Part shown: in pieces, positions 53,355 through 64,000 of the stretch | How positions within the stretch are numbered: position 1 is the first letter of the stretch | How the letters are laid out: every line of letters begins with the position of its first letter | NCBI GenBank assembly: GCA_016213325.1 | Contig: JACRAY010000029.1 | Location: 62,001-126,000 of the forward strand | Reading direction: 5' to 3' | DNA length: 64,000 nucleotides | Source: Burkholderiales bacterium | Lineage (GTDB): Bacteria; Pseudomonadota; Gammaproteobacteria; Burkholderiales; Burkholderiaceae_C | Made by a program: the position numbers and the translations under genes | Notes under the pieces: model-generated | Told to the model about the DNA's origin: nothing | Database searches by the model: none | Seen by the model: the letters and a program-made list of their open reading frames with translations, nothing else

Positions 53355-53693
53355 ATGAATCGAGTGATCAGTACGCTTGCCGGCAGTGCGATCCTGTTCG
53401 CGGCCGGGCTTGCCGTGGCCGCGCAGGAGCACTCTCAGCACCACCCTCCGGCCGCCGTGGGGGCCGCGGCCCTGGCTATGACGGCGGGCGAAGTGCGAAA
53501 GGTCGACGGGGAACTTGGAAAGGTGACGATCCGGCACGAACCCATTGCGAACCTCGACATGCCTGCGATGACGATGGTGTTCAGCGCCGACAAGGAACTG
53601 CTGAAGGCAGTGAAATCCGGCGACAAGGTGGTGTTTCGCGCGGAGTCGGTCAACGGCGGCCTCGTCGTTACGCACATCCAGGCTCGAAAGTAG
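53355..53693 (+). CDS. Periplasmic CusF-like copper-binding protein
   Basis: Protein of 112 residues with a signal peptide (1-23, ending GLAVAAQ), then a CusF-type OB-fold domain (about 43-110). Its metal-site region [18 protein letters not shown] aligns with the CusF copper site; His61, Met72 and Met74 match the E. coli ligands, while the position of the E. coli Trp that stacks on Cu(I) is Met69. CusF relatives carry Cu(I)/Ag(I) in the periplasm. Its 3' end overlaps the convergent kinase gene by 26 bases. Copper control is inferred from neighbours and the upstream motif. Confidence 0.87.
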   Translation: MNRVISTLAGSAILFAAGLAVAAQEHSQHHPPAAVGAAALAMTAGEVRKVDGELGKVTIRHEPIANLDMPAMTMVFSADKELLKAVKSGDKVVFRAESVNGGLVVTHIQARK

Positions 53694-55079
53694 CCGCGGG
53701 AAACCGGAGGGTGAAGGTCGTCGGTCCACCCGGCTGGGTTTCGACGGTGACATCGCCACCGTGCGCCCGCATGATGGTGCGCACGATGGCAAGCCCGAGG
53801 CCGGTGCCACCGTCGTTGCGCGCCCGCCCGGGGTCTACGCGGTAGAAGCGATCGAACAGTCGCGGCAGGTGCTCTGCCCCAATCCCTTCGCCCAGGTTGG
53901 AGACGGCGAGCCGGGGCGCGCCTTCGCTCGACACGGAGACCAGAATGCGGGAGCCAGGTGTGGCATGCCTCACTGCGTTGGACAGCAGGTTGGTGATGGC
54001 GCGCTCGACCAGCAGCCTGTCCGCATGCACCATGGCCGAGCCTTGCAGTTCCATGCTCACGTTCTTCTCTTCCGCCAGCACGCAGAGATAGTCGACGACG
54101 CGGCGCGCTTCGGCCGATAGCGAGACCTGTTCGGGCTCGATCGGCGTCGCGCCCTCTTCTGCCTTCGCCATGAACAGGATGTCGCCGATCAGGCGCGAAA
54201 GCCGTTCCATCTCCTCGACATTGCCCTCGAGCACGTCCCTGAGTTCGTGCACCGGCCTCGACTGGCTGAGCGCGACCTGGCTACGCCCGAGAATCGTGGC
54301 GACCGGCGTACGCATCTCATGGGCCAGGTCACCCGAGAACCCCTGCGCCTGGAGTACGCGTCGTCTATCCGGTCCAGCATGCCATTGAATTCCTGCGCAA
54401 GCCTGGCCAGTTCCTCAGGGAGGTCTTCGACTGCCAGCCGAGCATGCAAGGAGCGGACACCGATGGATGCCGCGAGCCGGTTGAAACGGTGCAGGGGCGC
54501 CAGGCCCGTCTTTGCGACGGCCCATGCGCCCAGGGCTACCACCAGCAGCAGGACCGGCAGGCCGACGATGATTGCCCCGGCATAGTGGCCGATGAGTTCA
54601 TCGTCCAGGGCCCTGCTCGTGGAAAGAAAGTAGCGAACCTGCTCGCCGCTCGCCAACGTGGCAATGCCTCGCAGCGCCGCCAGCCTTTCGTTGCCGTGGC
54701 GCCAGTTTCGCACTTCGTCACCGTCGGAGGCATCGCCCAAGGCAGCCAGCGAGCGTTGGGCGACCGGGGAAAAAGCCGCGAGCACCGCACCCGTGGAAGG
54801 ACGAACCAGCGCCAGGTGCAGGCCTTCGTGGCCGATCAGGATGTCATCGAAGCGATGCCGGACGGAACTGATCTCGGCCGGGGAAGGCAACTCCGACAGG
54901 ACATGCAGCACCTGTTGCCGACGACCTCGAAGCTCGATCTCGATGCGCTCGTCGAGGTGCTCGACAACGGCCCAATATCCAAAGAGGCCCGCTGCCGCTG
55001 CTACGGCAAGGCCGACCAGCGTGCTGGCGAGGGTCGTGCGGGCGGCCAGGGACGCGGCAAGCCGCCATCGCTGTCTCAC
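53668..55079 (-). pseudogene. Heavy-metal sensor histidine kinase, frameshifted
   Basis: Sensor kinase of the CusS type, split by a frameshift. The first part (from a GTG at 55079, which overlaps the response-regulator stop) has two membrane helices flanking a periplasmic region and a HAMP segment, up to [11 protein letters not shown]. The second part (to 53668) resumes in another frame with [20 protein letters not shown], holding the phosphorylated His, and the ATPase motifs [10 protein letters not shown] and [20 protein letters not shown]. The break is at the G4 run at 54340-54343: one more G would restore a continuous protein of about 470 residues. It could be a real mutation or a sequencing error. 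Confidence 0.85.
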
Positions 55080-55750
55080 CCGCGGTGCTCCAGCACGTAG
55101 CCCACGCCGCGGACGGTATGAATCAGCTTCGCCTCGAACGGATCGTCGATCTTCGCGCGCAGCCGGCGGATCGCCACTTCCACCACGTTCGTGTCGGAGT
55201 CGAAATGAATGTCCCAGACCAGCGATGCAATCTGCGTGCGCGACAGGACCTCGCCGGCGCGCTGGGCCAGCAGGGTCAGCAGGGCGAATTCCTTGGCCGT
55301 GAGGTCGATGCGCTGCCCCGACCTTGTCGCCCGATGCCGCACCGGATCGATCTCGAGGTCGGCCACACGCACGTTCGAATCCCTGGGGTGTGACTGGCCG
55401 CGCTTCAGCAGGGCTCGCACACGCGCCAGCAGCTCGGGGAACTGGAAGGGCTTGACCAGGTAATCGTCCGCGCCGAGGTTGAAGCCGCGCACCTTGTCGT
55501 CGGTTGCACCCCTTGCGGTCAGCATGAGCACCGGCACTTCCTTCGAGGTGCGCAACGCAGTCAACAGGGCAAAGCCGTTGATGCCAGGCAGCATGACATC
55601 CAGGATCACCAGGTCGTGGTCGCCATTCGCCGCTGCGTCTAGGCCGTCCGTGCCGTTGTGCTGCACTTCCACCGCGTACCCGCCCTCGGCCAGGCCCTGC
55701 CGGATGTACTCCGCAGCCTTGGGTTCGTCTTCGACGATCAGGATCTTCAT
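55076..55750 (-). CDS. Heavy-metal response regulator (OmpR/CusR type)
   Basis: Response regulator of 224 residues: receiver domain with the phospho-acceptor Asp51 ([15 protein letters not shown]) and the conserved Lys in DDYLVKPF, and a winged-helix domain ([38 protein letters not shown]). The sequence is of the CusR/IrlR kind. It precedes the kinase with a GTGA overlap. Its copper role is inferred from the CusF-like, HMA and P1B ATPase genes nearby. Confidence 0.92.
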   Translation of the reverse strand: MKILIVEDEPKAAEYIRQGLAEGGYAVEVQHNGTDGLDAAANGDHDLVILDVMLPGINGFALLTALRTSKEVPVLMLTARGATDDKVRGFNLGADDYLVKPFQFPELLARVRALLKRGQSHPRDSNVRVADLEIDPVRHRATRSGQRIDLTAKEFALLTLLAQRAGEVLSRTQIASLVWDIHFDSDTNVVEVAIRRLRAKIDDPFEAKLIHTVRGVGYVLEHRG

Positions 55751-56066
55751 TGGAAACGCTCGGGGGTGGCGAGGAACGGTGGCGCGCTGTGCATCAGAGT
55801 CCTCACGCTCCGACTGCTGACACCCTATGGTAAAAGAGGTCGATCATGCACAGGTGCACGCCCCGCACGCCGTGCATTGCAGCTTTGTAATCCCCATGTA
55901 GTCCCTTCGATATCTGGCGCCTGTTGCAGGCCCGGCCAGGTTTCCAAAGCGTAATTGCCGGGTCAGCGTCGAGACCCCGGGTGCTTCCTACAGTTGAAAC
56001 CGTGATGCAGGGGTTGCATCGCGGGTTCTCACAAGGAGCCCTCCGAAGTTTTCGAAGGAGTTGATC
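55751..56066. other. 316-bp divergent regulatory region, copper island
   Basis: Between the response regulator and the small exported protein, with no gene. It holds an ATTGCAGCTTTGTAATC stretch (55876-55892; reverse strand has TTACA...), the ACCGTGAT motif (55999-56006), and a GATGCA-N5-TGCATC inverted repeat (56004-56020) before the plus-strand gene. Lower GC than the neighbouring coding DNA. Confidence 0.55.
55994..56009 (+). promoter_or_regulatory. Candidate copper-regulator box before the DUF4148-like gene
   Basis: TTGAAACCGTGATGCA has the ACCGTNAT core and a TACAGTTG stretch just before it that also occurs before the CusF-like gene. It is about 60 bases upstream of the start codon. Confidence 0.45.
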
Positions 56067-56381
56067 ATGTCGTTCCGCCAAGCCGCCATCGCTTTCATCG
56101 CCGCTATCGCTGCTGCGCCCGCCGCCTTCGCCGGCCCGGGCCAATGGGTCCCCGGCGAGATCGGGTTCGTCCCCGCTGCACCGATGGCCACCCTCACCCG
56201 CGAGCAGGTGAAGATGGAGTTCGTTGGCTTCGTCAAGCGTGGCGGGCAACTCGCCGCCGGCGAGCGGGAATACTTCGACCCGGCAACGCCAGTGGCGCTC
56301 ATGGCCGAGCCCGCCGTCAACACGCGCCACCTTGGCGCGCCCGCGGGATTCGACCCCTATGCCAACGGCGGTCCGAACTGA
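56067..56381 (+). CDS. Small exported protein, DUF4148-like
   Basis: Protein of 104 residues with a signal peptide (1-22, AAIAFIAAIAAAPAAFAG) and a mature part containing LTREQVKMEFVGFVKRGGQL and AAGEREYFDPATPV, a pattern like DUF4148 proteins common in Burkholderiales. Good GAAGGAG ribosome binding site before the ATG at 56067. Copper association is by context only. Confidence 0.72.
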   Translation: MSFRQAAIAFIAAIAAAPAAFAGPGQWVPGEIGFVPAAPMATLTREQVKMEFVGFVKRGGQLAAGEREYFDPATPVALMAEPAVNTRHLGAPAGFDPYANGGPN

Positions 56382-56421
56382 TGTCCCGTGAGAGCATCGC
56401 GTGGGAACGGGCTGCGCCAGG

Positions 56422-56437
56422 ATGACCGAACCGTCAT
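56422..56437 (+). promoter_or_regulatory. Candidate copper-regulator box, inverted repeat
   Basis: ATGACCGAACCGTCAT is a perfect ATGAC-N6-GTCAT inverted repeat with the ACCGTNAT core, 80 bases upstream of the small lipoprotein gene. It has the same TGAC-N3-ACCGT pattern as the site before the CusF-like gene. Confidence 0.55.
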
Positions 56438-56516
56438 GCGCAGTCCAGCGTACTGTCGCATTTGCAGTTCGACAATCCAGTCACGCTGCAAGGGCCGCAG
56501 CGACGAAAGGACGAAT

Positions 56517-56720
56517 ATGAGAAGCATCCTGATGATTTCCGCCGCATTGGTGCTGTCCGGCTGCGCTGCCGTCGCCGGTACTGGCGGCAACGCTGCCACC
56601 GCCGAACGCGAGACGCACTATTGGCTGCACCCGAAGCTCGGGATGGTCAAGGTCGATGCGAAGACGCACGCCATGGTGGTGCCTTCGCGGGCACCACAGT
56701 CCGCCTCGATCAGCCGGTGA
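56517..56720 (+). CDS. Small lipoprotein of unknown function
   Basis: Protein of 67 residues with a lipoprotein signal (MRSILMISAALVLSGC, lipobox LSGC) and a short mature part (HYWLHPKLGMVKVDAKTHAM). An AAAGGA site precedes the ATG at 56517, which I prefer to the in-frame GTG-type extension from 56388. Its place in the island suggests a metal stress role, but there is no direct evidence. Confidence 0.62.
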   Translation: MRSILMISAALVLSGCAAVAGTGGNAATAERETHYWLHPKLGMVKVDAKTHAMVVPSRAPQSASISR

Positions 56721-56775
56721 CCGGTCACCCGGCTCGTTACGGCAGCCGCCTGGCTGCGGCAACGAACCGGGGGGC

Positions 56776-56806
56776 TTGACCTTGCCCCGATGGGAAGGTT
56801 CATACT
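56776..56806 (+). promoter_or_regulatory. MerR/CueR-type metal-responsive promoter
   Basis: -35 TTGACC and -10 CATACT are separated by exactly 19 bases, the stretched spacing of MerR-family promoters. The spacer region carries the inverted repeat ACCTTGCCC-GAT-GGGAAGGT, close to the CueR operator consensus (ACCTTCC...GGAAGGT). It is 22 bases upstream of the HMA-domain gene. No MerR-family gene is in the window, so the regulator would act from elsewhere. Confidence 0.78.
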
Positions 56807-56828
56807 GGGCCCATCCAAGGGAGATTGC

Positions 56829-57122
56829 ATGTTCCTCTTTGAAGTGGCCGACATGACTTGCGGCCATTGCGCTGCGCGGATCTCGCAGGCTGTCGCCAGT
56901 TTCGACCAGCACGCGCATGTCGAGACCAGCGTTGCTGATCGGCTGGTGCGCATCACGGGTACAGGGACCGAAGAAGACTACGCTACCGCCATCCGGGAAT
57001 CGGGATACACGCCTGCAGCTGCCCAACAGGCAGTAGCCCCGACCCCATCGGGCTGCTGCTGCGCCAGGCGCGAGCCAGCAGCCGCCGTCGCGCGCGACGG
57101 CGAGGCACATTCGCCCGCCTGA
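56829..57122 (+). CDS. HMA-domain metal-binding protein
   Basis: Protein of 97 residues with a heavy-metal-associated domain (1-65; CxxC site in VADMTCGHCAARISQAVASF) like CopZ and MerP, and a short tail with GCCCARR that adds three Cys. No signal peptide, so probably a cytoplasmic copper chaperone for the ATPase two genes on. Its ATG at 56829 has an AGGGAG site and sits 22 bases after the CueR-type promoter. It begins the three-gene set with the small membrane protein and the P1B ATPase. Confidence 0.85.
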   Translation: MFLFEVADMTCGHCAARISQAVASFDQHAHVETSVADRLVRITGTGTEEDYATAIRESGYTPAAAQQAVAPTPSGCCCARREPAAAVARDGEAHSPA

Positions 57123-57137
57123 GAAAACGAGTCGAGG

Positions 57138-57419
57138 ATGCACCGACGATCCGTCAAAGCCGCCGAGCTGGCGTCTGGCGTGGGTGCGATCGTGCTTGGC
57201 TCGGGGCTGGCGCTGTTTGCGCCCCCGACATGGCGTGAGATGGCCGCGCCCAGCTTCATCACGGGCGTGCTGGTGCACGGAGCGGGCATGACGCTGAAGC
57301 ACCGACTGGAGGTGCGCAGCGGCATGATGCTTTGGTGGGAGAAGGTTCTGTTCTGGGTCTGCTGGGCCGCGCTGGCCGTGCTCGCGGCCTGGATGGGAGC
57401 CATAGCTTTCTTCACCTGA
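57138..57419 (+). CDS. Small membrane protein of the copper operon
   Basis: Protein of 93 residues with two predicted membrane helices (about 12-28 and 70-90), [20 protein letters not shown] between them. No known domain. It lies 15 bases after the HMA gene and 34 bases before the ATPase gene, so it is likely cotranscribed. A membrane accessory to metal transport is a guess. Confidence 0.7.
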   Translation: MHRRSVKAAELASGVGAIVLGSGLALFAPPTWREMAAPSFITGVLVHGAGMTLKHRLEVRSGMMLWWEKVLFWVCWAALAVLAAWMGAIAFFT

Positions 57420-57453
57420 CCACCCCGCGAGCCGAAGAACGACAAGGCAAGAG

Positions 57454-59700
<2,247 letters not shown>

Positions 59701-59707
59701 GCCAGCC

Positions 59708-60355
59708 TCATGGGGCTGCGCGTGTGTTGGGCCCCTTCGGCACGTAGCGCGGCGTGCGGGCGGCGTATTGGCGGTACTCCTGCCCGAACTGCACGTCCAT
59801 GTCCCCCTCTTCCTTGCGGGCGAGGAAGGCATACATGAACACCAGCACCGGGAACATGCCCAGCGTCAGCAGCGTCGGCCACTGGAGCAGGAAGCCGAAC
59901 ATGATGAGGACGAAAGCCACATACTGCGGATGCCGCATGCGTGCATAGATGCCCGTCGTCGCCAGCTCATGCGAGCGCTGCGCGGCGTAGAGAACCCGCC
60001 ACGCCGATGCGAGCAGGAAGAAGCCGCCGACGATGAACACATTGCTCAAGAGGTGGAACGGCCCGAAGTGCGGGTTGGCTTTCCAGCCGAACATCACCTC
60101 CAGCAGGTGGCCGGCGTCGTGCGACAGGAAGTCGATGTCCGGGAACCTCGAGCCGAGCCACCCCGACAGGAGGTAGATCGTCAACGGGAAGCCGTACATC
60201 TCGGTGAACAGCGCTACGATGAATGCGGAGAAGGCGCCGAACGACCGCCAGTCGCGCGCGGTCTGCGGCTTGGTGAAGCTCAGCGCGAAGATGATGAACA
60301 CCAGCGAGTTCAGGATCACAAGGCTCCACAGCCCGTAGGACGGTGCTTCGGTCAT
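59708..60355 (-). CDS. Isoprenylcysteine methyltransferase-like membrane protein
   Basis: Protein of 215 residues with four to five membrane helices and the ICMT-type C-terminal signature ([20 protein letters not shown], then [20 protein letters not shown]). Bacterial members are common beside metal-resistance genes, but their substrate is unknown. The ATG at 60355 has a GAGGAGAGG site and overlaps the DUF2933 stop by 4 bases. Convergent with the P1B ATPase gene. Confidence 0.85.
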   Translation of the reverse strand: MTEAPSYGLWSLVILNSLVFIIFALSFTKPQTARDWRSFGAFSAFIVALFTEMYGFPLTIYLLSGWLGSRFPDIDFLSHDAGHLLEVMFGWKANPHFGPFHLLSNVFIVGGFFLLASAWRVLYAAQRSHELATTGIYARMRHPQYVAFVLIMFGFLLQWPTLLTLGMFPVLVFMYAFLARKEEGDMDVQFGQEYRQYAARTPRYVPKGPNTRAAP

Positions 60356-60612
60356 GTTCGCCTCTCCTCGCTGGTGCGGCCCGGCCCGTCGTGGCCTCCA
60401 TGCCCTCCGTGATGGAACAGGTGCATGAGCGGGCACGCAAGGATCAGCAGGTAGGGAAGCACGCCGAAGAAGTGTGCCCGGTGTTCCGTCAGCAGGAAGA
60501 AGAGGGCGATGGCCAGGAAGACCGCGAATGCCACGTTCCTGCGGAGTGCGCGGCCGGGTCCCGGCGACACCCCGCTGCCAAGCTGTCCATGATCGTGGTG
60601 TTGGTGGCTCAT
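60352..60612 (-). CDS. DUF2933 small membrane protein
   Basis: Protein of 86 residues with His-rich ends ([10 protein letters not shown] and [13 protein letters not shown]) around one or two membrane helices ([20 protein letters not shown], then [18 protein letters not shown]). This is the DUF2933 pattern, usual in copper and heavy-metal resistance islands. Translationally coupled to the ICMT-like gene. Confidence 0.85.
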   Translation of the reverse strand: MSHQHHDHGQLGSGVSPGPGRALRRNVAFAVFLAIALFFLLTEHRAHFFGVLPYLLILACPLMHLFHHGGHGGHDGPGRTSEERRT

Positions 60613-60806
60613 TGCTGCTGCACTCGCTCCATGGTCGCAGCGTATGGGCGCCCATCCCAGAGGCTATTGACAAGAGTCAATGCGCGCCGAGTGCGCGTCG
60701 CCAGGTAACGAATTTGTAATGGGCGTGCAGGCTGCATGATGCCGGGCACGAAGTCGCGCCAGCGGTTGTTCGGTTTCGCGGATGGGGTCCAGGCTATAGG
60801 GTCGGT

Positions 60807-64000
<3,194 letters not shown>

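Noticed and set aside
56004..56020. GATGCA-GGGGT-TGCATC inverted repeat before the DUF4148-like gene
   Set aside because: Six-bp arms are short and the sequence does not recur at other copper genes; it partly overlaps the ACCGTNAT motif, so it was noted there but not called as a separate operator.

Overview
The window is high-GC, densely packed bacterial chromosome. Gene content and order point to a betaproteobacterium of the order Burkholderiales, most likely family Comamonadaceae (a Ramlibacter/Variovorax-like organism). Signs of this are the murJ-rpsT pair, DUF3579-argD-argF, a kynB-kynU-kynA operon, sdhCDAB-sdhE-gltA followed by leuCD-leuB-asd, and the fimV-truA-trpF-trpB-trpA-accD string. 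The genus is inferred, not proven. No rRNA, tRNA, CRISPR array or intact mobile element was seen.

Layout. 1-5.4 kb: murJ (cut by the left edge), rpsT, a FimV-like TPR protein, DUF3579, argD and argF. 5.4-10.2 kb: a small gene behind a LexA-like box, a Cys-cluster protein, the kynurenine operon (tryptophan to anthranilate) and a convergent FAD monooxygenase. 10.2-21.5 kb: a membrane-bound class III nucleotide cyclase, acnA, a signalling block (LuxR-type regulator, DUF2917, Crp/Fnr regulator, a very large SAM-cyclase-ATPase-TPR protein), then serA and serC. 21.5-26.3 kb: accessory stretch with a MmyB-type regulator, a glycine-rich exported protein built on 18-bp repeats, an IS3-type transposase scrap and a YadA-head-like exported protein lacking an anchor. 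26.3-37.7 kb: a TCA-cycle supercluster (acnB, citrate-lyase-like gene, mdh, divergent gntR, sdhCDAB, sdhE, gltA). 37.8-39.8 kb: BON-domain protein, collagen-like lipoprotein, LysR regulator. 39.8-53.2 kb: leuC, entericidin-like peptide, leuD, leuB, asd, fimV, truA, trpF, trpB, trpA, accD, YggT and a LON-domain protein. 53.2-60.7 kb: a copper-response island (CusF-like protein, two-component system with a frameshifted kinase, small exported proteins, a HMA-domain protein, a P1B ATPase, ICMT and DUF2933 proteins). 60.8-64 kb: sugar-nucleotide genes for surface glycan synthesis (WbpM/FlaA1-type dehydratase and a CBS-DegT aminotransferase fusion cut by the right edge).

Regulation readable from sequence. 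A 16-bp palindromic element occurs exactly twice as noticed by eye, once in the mdh/gntR divergent region and once before the DUF3579 gene 28 kb away, suggesting one GntR regulator acts at both. The copper island shows a MerR/CueR-type promoter with the diagnostic 19-bp spacer before the HMA gene, plus an ACCGTNAT motif before three other small genes. A CTGT-N8-ACAG box suggests SOS control of the gene at 5.5-5.9 kb. All were found by reading; genome-wide motif scans have not been run.
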